From Methylobacterium sp. 17Sr1-1 (GTDB lineage: Bacteria > Pseudomonadota > Alphaproteobacteria > Rhizobiales > Beijerinckiaceae): 64,000 bases of DNA. Under the pieces are notes generated by a model. That model ran no database searches, was not told the origin of the DNA, and was given only the letters and a program-made list of their open reading frames with translations. Of this stretch, positions 18,791-31,477 are shown one piece after another. The translations under genes were made by a program, and so were the position numbers. Each line of letters begins with the position of its first letter. Within the stretch, counting starts at the first letter, position 1. The stretch spans positions 3,272,001-3,336,000 of the forward strand of contig NZ_CP029552.1 of the NCBI RefSeq assembly GCF_003173775.1, read 5' to 3'.

Positions 18791-19042
18791 ATGTCAGATA
18801 TCAAATCGGTTGAGCTCGCTCTTCAGCACGCGCAACGTGCGTTAGTTCTGGCCGATCAGGACCAGCTGCAATACCGGGCTCAGCAAAAGCGCTTGGAAGA
18901 AAAAATTGCCGAGCTTCAAAAGCTTATCGATGAGTGGTTCAGGCCGAGGGTCGCGTATCTGGAACACACAAATCTTGATTTGACTCGGCGGTGCAAAGAT
19001 GCGGAGACCCAACTTGCGACCTTAGCAGGTCGGAGCGGATGA
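18791..19042 (+). CDS. Small coiled-coil protein
   Basis: 83 residues starting MSDIKSVELALQHAQRA. The ATG at 18791 is preceded by TAGGAGTG at good spacing, which decides against an upstream in-frame codon. Heptad-like spacing of Leu/Ile with Gln/Lys/Glu runs through residues 5-45 (RLEEKIAELQKLIDEW) and again at 55-75. No catalytic motif. Placed 14 bases after the GT2-GT4 gene, it may act as an oligomerisation partner of that enzyme; this is only inferred from position. The C-terminus ends at the start of decayed IS sequence, so truncation is possible. Confidence 0.6.
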   Translation: MSDIKSVELALQHAQRALVLADQDQLQYRAQQKRLEEKIAELQKLIDEWFRPRVAYLEHTNLDLTRRCKDAETQLATLAGRSG

Positions 19043-19690
19043 TATGCCCAGTTCTCTGAGCACGACGGCCTTGGATTGGTGACCAGTCTGGGGCGCGCTT
19101 GCGGTTTTGCAGATAATGCACTTTGCATCCGGCTCGCCCGCTCGTAACGGCGACTATTCTGGTAACGGACGGCAGCGAGGCCGTTCACAGCCGGGTGGAC
19201 GACGAGTCCGGCGGCGACACGGCGTCGGATCTCGGTAGTTTCGTCAGAGGCTGCGGGCCGCGTACAGGCGTCCCGCACCGGCGCTGGCGAGATCCAACGA
19301 AGCCGGGCGAACATCGCCGGTACGAGGATGCCGGCTAGATCAACAGATATTGGCACCGACCCGCGTCCGATGGGCCGGAGCAAGGCGGGCATAAAGCACC
19401 CACTCGTCGCGGACGCACGTGGCGTGTTACTCGGGGTCAACCTGCCTGGCACCTACTGCGAGGACAGCAGGCCCCAACGCTGGACATGATCCTTGTCGTT
19501 GCGCTGCGCATCGCATGGACATCTGCGTCCCTTTTACGTGACAGATATACGACGTGGAGGTCGTGCGGGACTGACGGCTTCGGTGGGTTCGTGATCCGCC
19601 TTGTCTTAACCTGAACAGAGGCTCAAAGTCCTGCTTTGAGCCCGAAAGTTCTGATTTGGCTTAGCGTTACCTGAGCGTTTTATAGTGGCA
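19043..19690. other. Decayed DNA with IS remnants
   Basis: No intact gene. A plus-strand stretch from about 19340 resembles an IS5-family transposase (listed separately); the rest shows stops in all frames. Confidence 0.45.
19340..19500 (+). pseudogene. IS5-family transposase remnant
   Basis: About 45 residues, DIGTDPRPMGRSKAGIKHP then LVADARGVLLGVNLPGTY, resemble the region around the first catalytic aspartates of IS5-family enzymes (GPNPTDRGKAGSKHHLVVDARGIPL-type). Both sides are decayed, with a stop soon after. Confidence 0.4.
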
Positions 19691-19992
19691 TAGTGCGTTG
19701 TTCGCCCAGCTGGAGCAGCAGGAGGCGGCCCTGAGCGAGGATCGTGTCGACGCGGTGGATCTGGACACGTGTTTGGCGCCGTTCGTAACTGCGACGGGTC
19801 GCAAGACCCGATAGCACTGGGCGCCGCTCTACCTGTGCGGCCTGCCCGGGCCGGATGATCGCAAAAGCCCGCAGCCGATCGCCAAGCGCCTGGGGCTCGC
19901 CGGGTACGGCCAACTCCAACACTTTATCTCCAGCCCGCCCTCGGACGACGCCCCTCTCTGGACCGAACTTACTCGCCTAGAGCATCGCCCGA

Positions 19993-20613
19993 TCAGTCTG
20001 CAACGCAGCAGTCTATCTGGTATCGCGCTGCATTGAGGTAGTTGCGACACTCCTGCGGGGTGAAAGCTGCGAAGGCTTGGCGGATCGCAGCATGCAGGTC
20101 TTCGACCGTGCGCGCGGCTGCGGTGCGCAGCAACGTCTTGAGCTTGGCGAAGGCCTGCTCGATCGGGTTGAACTCCGGGCTGTAGGGCGGCAGGTACACC
20201 ACCCGCGCGCCCGCCGCCGCAATGGCCTCGCGCACGCCCGCCACCTTGTGGGCCTGGAGGTTGTCGAGGATCACCGTATCGCCCGGCCGGAGCACTGGGA
20301 CCAGCGTGTCGGTGACGTAGTCCAGGAAGCGCTGGCCGTTGGTAGCGCCCTCGAAGATCGCCGTTGCCGTCAGGCCGCTCGCGCGCAGGGCTGCCGTGAC
20401 GGTGGTGGTCTTGTCGTGCCCGCATGGCATCGGCAGGCGACAGCGCTGGCCGCGTGGGGCCCAGCCGTAGCGGCGTGCCATCCGGGTCGAGGCTGCCGTC
20501 TCATCAATGAACACCAAACGGTCCGGATCGAGGTCGAGTTGACCCTCGAACCACGCCTGGCGCGCCTGCGCTACGTCCGGACGGTCCTGCTCGGCGGCGT
20601 GGAGAGCCCCTTT
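19993..20613 (-). CDS. IS630 transposase, catalytic ORFB (copy 2)
   Basis: Identical to copy 1 in all visible motifs (FIDETAAS, VILDNLQAHK, FNPIEQAF) except for Arg instead of Gly near the C-terminus (NAARYQIDCC). Expected to be expressed as a frameshift fusion with ORFA of the same copy. Confidence 0.88.
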   Translation of the reverse strand, partial: KGALHAAEQDRPDVAQARQAWFEGQLDLDPDRLVFIDETAASTRMARRYGWAPRGQRCRLPMPCGHDKTTTVTAALRASGLTATAIFEGATNGQRFLDYVTDTLVPVLRPGDTVILDNLQAHKVAGVREAIAAAGARVVYLPPYSPEFNPIEQAFAKLKTLLRTAAARTVEDLHAAIRQAFAAFTPQECRNYLNAARYQIDCCVAD

Positions 20614-20954
20614 TTACGGGTGATGCGATGACGGGCCAGGAAGCGCGACAGGCCGCTGGTGCTGGTGGTGACGCCCTGCTCGGCCAAAGCGTGGCGCAAC
20701 TCCGACAGCACGATGTTGCCGCGCTCCTCGCACAGCCTCAGGATCCGCGGGGCGTGAGCCTCGATGACCTGCGAGCGCTGGTCTCCGCCCATCGGCTTGG
20801 GTCGGACGTGGCCGTCCCGGAGATGGCGGGCGTGCCAGCGACTGACGCTGGCGGCGCTGACGCCGAACCGCTCGCCAGCTTGGCGGCAGGACGCGCCTGC
20901 CAGGACGGCAGACACGACGCGCTCACGCAGATCGACGGACAAGGGTGACGTCAT
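20571..20954 (-). CDS. IS630 transposase, DNA-binding ORFA (copy 2)
   Basis: Same helix-turn-helix protein as in copy 1, with Arg in LRLCEERGN where copy 1 has Cys. It shares this base with copy 3, so copy 1 carries the private change. ATG at 20954 follows GAAGGAGCC. Confidence 0.87.
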   Translation of the reverse strand: MTSPLSVDLRERVVSAVLAGASCRQAGERFGVSAASVSRWHARHLRDGHVRPKPMGGDQRSQVIEAHAPRILRLCEERGNIVLSELRHALAEQGVTTSTSGLSRFLARHRITRKKGLSTPPSRTVRT

Positions 20955-21971
20955 CGCTGGCTCCTTCAGCCAACCAACGCCCTTACCAACTTGGCCGTTG
21001 CAGACCGATCGCACAGCGCTCTAGCTGACCAGATGCGCTCCTGGTGATCGACGTCACCACCCTGCCTAAGCAAGGCATGCACTCGGTCGGTGTCGACCGC
21101 CAGTACTACGGTTTGTTGGGCAAGAAGGCTAACCGCCAATCTCTCGTCTCGCTCACCCTGGCGCGCAACGAGGTCCCCAGCCGGTCGGCCTGCACCTGTT
21201 CTTCCCCGAGGAATTGGCCAGCGATCCAGCACGCTTTGCCCGAGCAAGCGTGCCCGAAGCTGCTCGCGCGTCACGCTGCGAGGGCGAGATTGCTCTGGCC
21301 GAATTCGACCGGCTACGCGACAACGGGGCCCGGTTCGTTACCGTCCTGGCCAATGCGGGCTACGGCAGCAACGCTGCCTTCCGCCGTGCCCTGGATGAGA
21401 GAAGCCTACGCTTTGCGGTCGGCATCCTGTGCACGCAGAAGGTCTACGCCGACGACGTCGCCCTCGTGCCGCCGCCCGATCGCGCACTAAAAGTAATCCC
21501 TGACCAGAACCTACGCACCGTCGAGGCCGTTCTCGACGAACTGGAATTGTTCCTTTTCTCTGGTTCTTGCTAGTTTTTCGTGGATAGCGGTGGATCGTCC
21601 CGGGCCACTGATGGTTAGGCTTGCCCTCCTTATCGTGGACGGCATGGACATTACCCTCGCCATCCCCGAGTGCCGTTTCGCGCGGTTCGTAGAGCATCAC
21701 GAGGATCACCTCATCATCCCCGTGCAACTGGACGCAGCCAGCGACCGGTGCCCCGAGTGCGGGCATGCGAGCCGGTCCGTCCATAGCCGCTACCAGCGCC
21801 ATCCCGCCGACCTGCCGCTATCGGCATCGCGGACCACGCTTCGCATCGAGGTGCGGCGGTTCTACTGCCGCATCCCGGCCTGCCGACGCCGGACCTTCGC
21901 CGATGTCAACGGGCTTCGAACCTTCCGCAATTTCGGGCCCGCAATTTTCCTCAGATCGGCGGGTTCGGCGG

Positions 21972-24148
<2,177 letters not shown>

Positions 24149-25708
24149 GGAGAGCAGCTTCGGTGAAACGGCCGCCGCGCGGGCATCCCGGCTCAGACGG
24201 GAGGCTCAGGGGTGGCCAGGAGGGTGGGGAAAATTGCAGGCCCACAAGTGAGGAGGATCCTACGCCCGCTCACAGCCGAGGCGCCTATGACCCTTCTCGG
24301 ACCGCACGCCCGGCGCACTCGGCGGCTTGGCGAGGCGCAGGCCAGGGTCGGCCTCGCCTGCGGCGGTGCAGGCGGCGCGCGTCTCCTCGCGCACATCCAC
24401 ATGCCGGCAAGCCGCGCGACCGTGCTGCGGCTCGTCACCCGCCTGCCGATGCCCGACACGCCGGCTCCCATCCGGGTCGGGATCGACGACTGGGCGATCC
24501 GCAAGGGCAGCCGCTACGGCACGATCGTCGTCGACCTCGACCGTCACCGCGTCGTCGATCTCCTCCCGGATCGCACGGCACTCACGCTGGCCGGATGGCT
24601 CGAACGGCACTCCGGCGTCGAACTCGTCGCCCGGGATCGCACGGCCGAGTATGCCTGAGGTGCAAGCCTCTGCGCTCCCCAGGCACAGCAGGTCGCCGAT
24701 CGATGGCACCTGCTCACCAACATGCGGCAGGCCGTCGAACGCTGGCTCCCTGGTACCCATGCCCGGCTGCGGAACCTTCCATCCCTCCCTGGCTCAACCG
24801 TTCGTCCCGCCCGGCGTGATCGCGCCTTTGCCCGCACTCCGTCGGAGTTGGAAGTGGGAGCACAGAGTCGGATGCGATGGCAGGTGGTCTACGACGAGGT
24901 CCGCCGCCGGCACTCCGGCGGGGAGCCCCTGCTCGGGATCGCCCGTGCTATGGGGCTGGGGCGCGCCACCGTGCGCAAGTACGCGGCAGCCAAGACGTTC
25001 CCGGTGCGGCTGCGTCACGGTTCCGGGCCGAGCCTCCTTGATCCGCATGTCGCGTACTTGGCAGCTCGGATCGACGAGGGCTGCGAGAACGCCGTGGCCC
25101 TGTGGCGCGAGATCCGGAAACGGGGCTATCCAGGGACGAGCCGGCAGGTGCACCGTTTAGTTGCCAACGCCGGACAAGGCCGGTCCGAATAGGCCGCAAG
25201 CCTCTCTGTGCGAGGGCCAGTGCATCGTAGCGGCCTAGCACCGAAGCCCCATTGCCGCCCGCACGGCAACCGGCGTGGTTGCTCGTCCAGCCCCCCATCC
25301 GGGCTGGATCCGAGCGACGCAGATGTGGTGACACGTGTCGAGCGGGACGACACCGCACGGACGGTCATGGGTCTCGCTCGCCGCTTTGCAGCCCTGGTGC
25401 GCGCCGCAGGGAAGGGCAAGACCGTCGCCGATGGTCAGAACGCGGACGCCGCAGCGGACATCTCCGCCTGGATCACGCAAGCACGGAGCTGCGACGCTCC
25501 TGCTATCGCGACGTTCGCCTCGGGATTGGATGCAGACATCGCTGCCGTCCGGGGTGCACTTACGGAACCCTGGAGTAGCGGCTAGGCCGAAGGCCAGATC
25601 AACCGGCTCAAGCTCATCAAGCGCCAGTGCTATGGACGGGCAGGCCTCGATCTCCTGAAGCGCCGCTTGGTTCTTGCCGCCTGTTCCACGCAAGACGAGC
25701 AAGAACCA

Positions 25709-26914
25709 CCGATCCGGGGCAATTTCAATCCCAGATTCCGCCCGACTCCCTTGCTGGACGGACTGCCACCTCCCTCGCGATCTCAGCGTCGACCCATGGG
25801 CTCACCCGGATGCCTGGCCCGGTATCCGACGCTTCCTGGATGATGGATCAGGTCTCGATCGAGATGCGGGCCCAGCTCTGGCCGGGGCTACTCTCGGCCG
25901 CCCCATCTGGAACTCGCCTTCCGCCGTCGGCAACCGTTCCGCGTGCAGCTTGCCGAGCACCTTGGCCAGTGCATCGAACCAGGCTTATAACGGCCACGAT
26001 GACCTCTTGCAGCAGGATCAGCACCGATCGTGAAACCCACAATCAGATGGCGGACCCTCGTTGCCGCTCGCCGACCGAAAGAGAACGGAACTTCGCAACC
26101 ATTGAAGCGAGAACTTTGCGTCCGAGGGGCCGCCCTCACGAGGGGACACGGAACGCAAATCTGGGCCATTGGCATACCCTATGGCTGCCACACAATTAAC
26201 GCGCGATCGCACGAATCAGCACTGGAGATGCGGATAAACCCCACTACAATGCCTTTTGGCGGGATCTCCTATTTTGATAAAAATAGGCATGCATTTTTTC
26301 ATGCCTAATCTTTTTTTTAGATGCCTAAGTTGTAAATAATATTTTTTAAATCTATTAATGGTTGTGATTCATCTTAAAGTATTTAGAAATATTTTTTCTC
26401 GCCCGAAGACGCTGGCATGCATAGCAAAGATGGGTTAGGGTAGGGCTAAACGCTCGTTGCCTCAGCGCATACGGATATTTGGGTTTCGCGACCGGACACA
26501 TATGAAAATTGTCGACTATGCGTGTTTGGCAGCATTTATCTCGTCGCGGCGCAAGCGGGTACTAACCGCTTGCGTATTTTTGTTTTAAATTTTGACCTGA
26601 TAACCTTCTAAGTATTTCATATCGGCCCGACTGTTGGCACCCCTTGAGGTTTAGCGACTAGTGCATAAGACTCCATTGCTCGTTAAATGTAGCAGCTAAT
26701 GAAAATCAAGCTGTCGGCCTGTGCGGCGAGGACAGTTTAGGATATAGGATATGTTGTCAACAAGGATAACGGATGCGATGCCGAGGCACTGGCCCCGAAG
26801 AGGAGGATCTAAATCACCACGCATGAGTCAACGCTGTATATATTCCAAACGATCAGAGAAACTTGAGAAAAAATCACAGTTTGCTGGCTGGACAGCTATA
26901 GAAGGATCTAAGCC
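25709..26914. other. Intergenic, GC-rich then sharply AT-rich
   Basis: 25709-26200 is GC-rich with short overlapping frames and no motif. From about 26260 the composition drops sharply (runs such as ATTTTTTAAAT) and stays low to the glycosyltransferase gene at 26915, marking the edge of an acquired island. The promoter of that operon is expected here; GAAGGATC just before the ATG is the ribosome binding site. Confidence 0.5.
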
Positions 26915-27883
26915 ATGGTAACGTTGTGCGTACTATTTAATCATGCCTTTCCAAGGAATATACCACTTCTTAGGGAAATTTATAAAAACAGATTTAAAGA
27001 TATCATTTTTATACAGCCCGTACTACGGTCGCAAGATCCAGATGTGTGGACCGCATACAGGGGCTCATACAACTTTCACGGCTTCGTTTCGGACAATGTC
27101 GCTCGACTTAAAGAAAAAAAATCGGATTACTATATATTTGTACATGACGATGTATTGTTAAATCCGAAATTGAATGAAAACAATATAATTGACTATCTAA
27201 AAATTGGTCGGAGCGAATCGTTCCTGCCGATGTACTTTCCCTTCGGCGGCGCTCTAAGTAGTTCGTCGTCGGCAGGATGGTGCTGGTCGCCAGGTATCAT
27301 ATGGAAATCGACGTTTCCGATGAATTTCTTGTCAGGAAGCGGACTGGAATCTCTCACTGAGACTTTAAGAAATATATCTAAAACAAAAACATATCTCGAG
27401 CAAAAGTACAATATTGTATTTGAAGATTTCAGATATGATCCCGGAGCACCGCCGCCGGTATCAAATGCATTTGCAAATCACTTTTTCGACAAAGAAGTTA
27501 CCGATACGATTATAACAGGCATGTTTGGGAATAATCCTGAAACGTCTATGAGGACGCCGGTACCATTTTTGGGCGGGTATTCCGACTTTTTCGCCATCGG
27601 CGGTGATATATTTGCAGATGTTGCACATTATCTCGGAGTGCTCGCTGCCGCGAATATTTTTGCTGAGGTTGCAATTCCTACAGGATTAATGCATGCTTCC
27701 GAAAATATTAAGCAATCTTCTGACATTGGTATGCGTAGCGATTGGTCATTCTCGGACAGATCCGTTTCTGAAGAAGGCTTAGCCGAGGAATTTGCATCAG
27801 GGTTGCTACTGGTTCACTCCGTAAAGCTTTCAAGGCAAAGCGAATACATAGGGAAGGTTATTCATCTACTGAATGCGGTTTGA
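26915..27883 (+). CDS. Putative glycosyltransferase, family not assigned
   Basis: A 322-residue protein encoded in AT-rich DNA. The start VTLCVLFNHAFPRNIPLLREIY and the later YYIFVHDDVLL resemble the nucleotide-binding start and the DxD metal site of a GT-A fold; MYFPFGGAL and a Cys/Trp-containing AGWCWSPG follow. The C-terminal part (FLGGYSDFFAIGGDIFADVAHYLGVLAA) fits a closing acceptor-binding helix region. No membrane segment. It shares an overlapping or closely spaced junction with the GT61 gene, so both likely act on the same glycan. I cannot place it in a CAZy family. Confidence 0.55.
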   Translation: MVTLCVLFNHAFPRNIPLLREIYKNRFKDIIFIQPVLRSQDPDVWTAYRGSYNFHGFVSDNVARLKEKKSDYYIFVHDDVLLNPKLNENNIIDYLKIGRSESFLPMYFPFGGALSSSSSAGWCWSPGIIWKSTFPMNFLSGSGLESLTETLRNISKTKTYLEQKYNIVFEDFRYDPGAPPPVSNAFANHFFDKEVTDTIITGMFGNNPETSMRTPVPFLGGYSDFFAIGGDIFADVAHYLGVLAAANIFAEVAIPTGLMHASENIKQSSDIGMRSDWSFSDRSVSEEGLAEEFASGLLLVHSVKLSRQSEYIGKVIHLLNAV

Positions 27884-27912
27884 GCATTTCTGCTCTACTA
27901 CGGAGAAGAACG

Positions 27913-28983
27913 ATGAAATTATCGCCGGCGAATTCGCGTCAGCTCTATTTCGCAGACAGTCTCGAGTCTTTGATCGATGGAGAAAAGGATGGTTACTGTA
28001 AGGCGCCTCCAACAGCATCTTATTTGACACCGGAAAAATCTGCAAAGACGAACGAGAACTATTACGTAGTAAACGATGGATATATAATTATTGAGAAGAA
28101 TACTTGCATTATCACCACATCGAGAGATTTGTACCTTCAAGAAATATATCCAAAATCGTGGCCTTTGGCGCATATTTTAACAGAGGACGGTGAAACTATC
28201 AATGTTCAAGACCTTCCGGTAAATGATACATTTGCCAATGATACCGTAGTATTTCCTTTCATGCTAAGGGATCTTAATCACCTATTCCATTCAACTATGG
28301 ATAATTACGCAAGATTGGCGTATTGCGATCACGTAAGTTTGCAAAATTTATTATATCTGTTTCCGAAGCAGGACAGTAGCACGCCAGCTGGAAAGGCGCT
28401 TAAGTCGATCTTTATGGACGACATAAATTATAAAGAAATTGCGGCAGGAATTAAATATAAAGTCGGCAAGCTCGTTGTTCCTCCACTCGGAAATCGCAAT
28501 GAATATTTCTGCTCTCGCGCTACGAAGTATGTGAACCACACTATCAACCAAAAGCTGAATATAAATAAAGCTTCTCACCCCACTCGCCTGTTTATTTCGC
28601 GTGCTGATACCCCTATCAGAAATTTGATAAATGAAGATGAAGTCATTGTAGCTTTGAGACAATTTGGCTTCACAAATCTTTGCCCGGGAGAATATTCATT
28701 TCAAACCCAGTGCGAGTTATATGCCAATGCCGAGATTGTCGTTGCCGTGCATGGCAATGGTTTAACGCCATTGGTTGCATCATCGCGCTGTCGACACCTC
28801 ATTGAATTTGAGGCATTTGGATGGGGAGGGACCGCCTACAGCGCAATAGCAGGTGGGTTAGGTATAAATTATATGCCTATAAAATGCGAAGTGATGCAGT
28901 CCGATATTCAAGGAATGTTTCATTGGCTGGGAAAAGCAGACGTGAGTCAATTAGTTAATATTGTATCTAGTATATTGGATTGA
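27913..28983 (+). CDS. GT61 family glycosyltransferase
   Basis: A 356-residue protein with the C-terminal GT61 (DUF563) domain: RLFISRADTPIRNLINEDEV, PGEYSFQTQCELYANAEIVV and VAVHGNGLTPLVAS, the last being the family's GAHGAGL-type motif with His and Gly conserved. The middle carries FMLRDLNHLFHSTMDNYARL, the usual GNYxHWLxD-like acceptor region in variant form. GT61 enzymes transfer xylose, arabinose or GlcNAc in plants and various sugars in bacteria; the substrate here is unknown. The ATG at 27913 was preferred to a TTG at 27880 because CGGAGAAG lies seven bases upstream. Forms an operon with the preceding gene. Confidence 0.8.
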   Translation: MKLSPANSRQLYFADSLESLIDGEKDGYCKAPPTASYLTPEKSAKTNENYYVVNDGYIIIEKNTCIITTSRDLYLQEIYPKSWPLAHILTEDGETINVQDLPVNDTFANDTVVFPFMLRDLNHLFHSTMDNYARLAYCDHVSLQNLLYLFPKQDSSTPAGKALKSIFMDDINYKEIAAGIKYKVGKLVVPPLGNRNEYFCSRATKYVNHTINQKLNINKASHPTRLFISRADTPIRNLINEDEVIVALRQFGFTNLCPGEYSFQTQCELYANAEIVVAVHGNGLTPLVASSRCRHLIEFEAFGWGGTAYSAIAGGLGINYMPIKCEVMQSDIQGMFHWLGKADVSQLVNIVSSILD

Positions 28984-29149
28984 CGATCACGATATATTAT
29001 ATGTGCGATATGTAGGACGAGGGCGTCAAGGTTTAGCGACCGGTACTGCTACGGTATTCGGACGATCCCTTCCGTGAATCTTACCCAAAGCCCGCCCGTC
29101 GCCTGAACGAAGCCGATCTCCGCATCGCGAAGCGAGCAATCGGAGATTG

Positions 29150-29460
29150 TATCGCCGCGCCTGCCCATCCGTCGGCGATACAACTGACAAGCACCGTTTC
29201 GGGCTCAAGCCGGTCAGGCGTCGGGTCTGGGCACCGGCCGGCGAGCGGCCGCCGGCACCGGGCCGTCATCGTGTCAAGTGGCTGCACGTTACTGCCCTCA
29301 TGGCGCCAGCGTCGGCCAGCGGCGTGATAATTTGAACCTTTCCGCGGCCTACCCAAGGCGTTCCTCGAGCGAATGTTGGCTGACTTCGCCTGTAGGTCAG
29401 AGCGGGAAACCGTAGTTGAGCGAGCAGACCAAGGTCATCCGCTCCTGCACCAGCTTCCAC
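29150..29460 (+). pseudogene. IS630-family transposase remnant of a third type
   Basis: About 60 residues, KHRFGLKPVRRRVWAPAGE then RHRVKWLHVTALMAPASA, match the start of the catalytic domain of a different IS630 subgroup (DEHRIGLKPVLRRVWAPxGERP...KWLYVYGFVxP-type), where Lys replaces the first residues of the DE(H) motif. A frame change follows (NLSAAYPRRSS). It is cut at TA 29461 by the second-type IS630 copy. Confidence 0.55.
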
Positions 29461-30515
29461 TAGTGCAGTGATTCAATCGGATGGTGCAGCGTTGCCGTTG
29501 ACGGCATCGAGGATGGCTGCGGCCGGCTTGGTCCAGACGAAGGGCTTCGGCCTGCCGTTGTGCTCGGCAATGTAGCGGTTGATCGCCGCTTGCAGGTCGA
29601 CGATCCCGCTGAAGCTGCCACGTTTAGCCTGCGCCGGGTCAGGGCAGAGAAGAAGCCCTCGACCGCGTTCATCCACGAGGCCGAGGTCGGGGTGAAGTGG
29701 AAGATCCAGCGCGGATGCCGGGTCAGCCAGGCACGCACCTTTGGGTGCTTGTGCGTGCCGTAGTTGTCCAGGATCACGTGGATCAGTTTGCCGGCCGGCA
29801 CCGCCGCCTCGATGGTGTTGAGGAAGCGCAGGAACTCCTCGTGGCGGTGACGCTGCATGCAGCGCCCAATCATCGTGCCCTCCAGCACGTCGAGCGCGGC
29901 AAACAGCGTCGTGGTGCCGTGGCGGATGTAGTCGTGAGTCTGTGTCTCGGGGCGACCTGGCGTGACGGGCCGGCTCGGGCGGGTGCGCTCGAGGGCCTGG
30001 ATCTGGCTCTTCTCGTCGAGCGAGAGCACGACGGCATGGCGCGGTGGATCCATGTAGAGGCCCACGATGTCCTCGACCTTCTCGGCGAAGGCCGGATCGT
30101 TCGAGCGCTTGAAGCTGCGGACGCGATGCGGCTGCAGGCGATGGACATCCCAGATGCGCTGGACCGACCGCAGGGAGATCCCGACGGCCTGAGCCAGGGC
30201 GCGGCCGGTCCAGTGGGTGACCTCACCGGGCGGCTCGGAGCAGGTCAGGGCGAGCACCTTGGCGACGGTGTCGGTGGAGTAGGGTGGCTTGCCGGGCGGA
30301 CGGGTTTTGTCGCGCAACAGTCCTTCGACACCTTCTTCGGCGTATCGCTGTTGCCAGCGCCAGACGGCTGGCCGGCTGACGCCGGCCTGCTGGGCGACGT
30401 CGAGGACGGAGAGGCGTTCGGCCGAGAGCAGAACGATGCGGGCGCGCTGGATGTGCTTGTGGGGCCGCGCCCGATCGGCGACGATGGCGGACAGGTGCGC
30501 TAGAGCATCGCCCGA

Positions 30516-31136
30516 TCAGTCTGCAACGCAGCAGTCTATCTGGTATCCCGCTGCATTGAGGTAGTTGCGACACTCCTGCGGGGTGAAAGCTGCGAAGGCT
30601 TGGCGGATCGCAGCATGCAGGTCTTCGACCGTGCGCGCGGCTGCGGTGCGCAGCAACGTCTTGAGCTTGGCGAAGGCCTGCTCGATCGGGTTGAACTCCG
30701 GGCTGTAGGGCGGCAGGTACACCACCCGCGCGCCCGCCGCCGCAATGGCCTCGCGCACGCCCGCCACCTTGTGGGCCTGGAGGTTGTCGAGGATCACCGT
30801 ATCGCCCGGCCGGAGCACTGGGACCAGCGTGTCGGTGACGTAGTCCAGGAAGCGCTGGCCGTTGGTAGCGCCCTCGAAGATCGCCGTTGCCGTCAGGCCG
30901 CTCGCGCGCAGGGCTGCCGTGACGGTGGTGGTCTTGTCGTGCCCGCATGGCATCGGCAGGCGACAGCGCTGGCCGCGTGGGGCCCAGCCGTAGCGGCGTG
31001 CCATCCGGGTCGAGGCTGCCGTCTCATCAATGAACACCAAACGGTCCGGATCGAGGTCGAGTTGACCCTCGAACCACGCCTGGCGCGCCTGCGCTACGTC
31101 CGGACGGTCCTGCTCGGCGGCGTGGAGAGCCCCTTT
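30516..31136 (-). CDS. IS630 transposase, catalytic ORFB (copy 3)
   Basis: Catalytic frame with D-D-E motifs intact and Gly in NAAGYQIDCC as in copy 1. Most likely translated by -1 frameshift from ORFA at the same T AAA AAG G run. Confidence 0.88.
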   Translation of the reverse strand, partial: KGALHAAEQDRPDVAQARQAWFEGQLDLDPDRLVFIDETAASTRMARRYGWAPRGQRCRLPMPCGHDKTTTVTAALRASGLTATAIFEGATNGQRFLDYVTDTLVPVLRPGDTVILDNLQAHKVAGVREAIAAAGARVVYLPPYSPEFNPIEQAFAKLKTLLRTAAARTVEDLHAAIRQAFAAFTPQECRNYLNAAGYQIDCCVAD

Positions 31137-31477
31137 TTACGGGTGATGCGATGACGGGCCAGGAAGCGCGACAGGCCGCTGGTGCTGGTGGTGACGCCCT
31201 GCTCGGCCAAAGCGTGGCGCAACTCCGACAGCACGATGTTGCCGCGCTCCTCGCACAGCCTCAGGATCCGCGGGGCGTGAGCCTCGATGACCTGCGAGCG
31301 CTGGTCTCCGCCCATCGGCTTGGGTCGGACGTGGCCGTCCCGGAGATGGCGGGCGTGCCAGCGACTGACGCTGGCGGCGCTGACGCCGAACCGCTCGCCA
31401 GCTTGGCGGCAGGACGCGCCTGCCAGGACGGCAGACACGACGCGCTCACGCAGATCGACGGACAAGGGTGACGTCAT
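31094..31477 (-). CDS. IS630 transposase, DNA-binding ORFA (copy 3)
   Basis: Helix-turn-helix half of the transposase, same as in copy 2 (LRLCEERGN). ATG at 31477 with GAAGGAGCC upstream. Confidence 0.87.
   Translation of the reverse strand: MTSPLSVDLRERVVSAVLAGASCRQAGERFGVSAASVSRWHARHLRDGHVRPKPMGGDQRSQVIEAHAPRILRLCEERGNIVLSELRHALAEQGVTTSTSGLSRFLARHRITRKKGLSTPPSRTVRT

Larger units (their letters stand above)
19980..21021 (-). mobile_element. IS630-family element, copy 2 (in the IS701 remnant)
   Basis: Same 1042-bp element as copy 1, flanked by TA at 19978-19979 and 21022-21023 within CTAG. Its left end reads GAGCATCGCCCGATCAG, one base different from copy 1. Both frames are open. Confidence 0.93.
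19692..21560 (+). pseudogene. IS701-family transposase, interrupted by IS630 copy 2 and truncated by ISL3
   Basis: Two matching parts flank the IS630 copy. Before it: LFAQLEQQEAALSEDRVD, an in-frame TAG, then LYLCGLPGPDDRKSPQPIAKRL and LQHFISSPPSDDAPLW, the N-terminal helical part of IS701 enzymes. After it: LVIDVTTLPKQGMHSVGVDRQYYG with the first catalytic aspartate, ANRQSLVSLTLARNEVP, GEIALAEFDRLRDNGARF and NAGYGSNAAFRRAL with the second. Frame changes occur near 21180 as well. The sequence ends where the ISL3 terminal repeat begins at 21561, so the glutamate part is lost. Confidence 0.75.
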
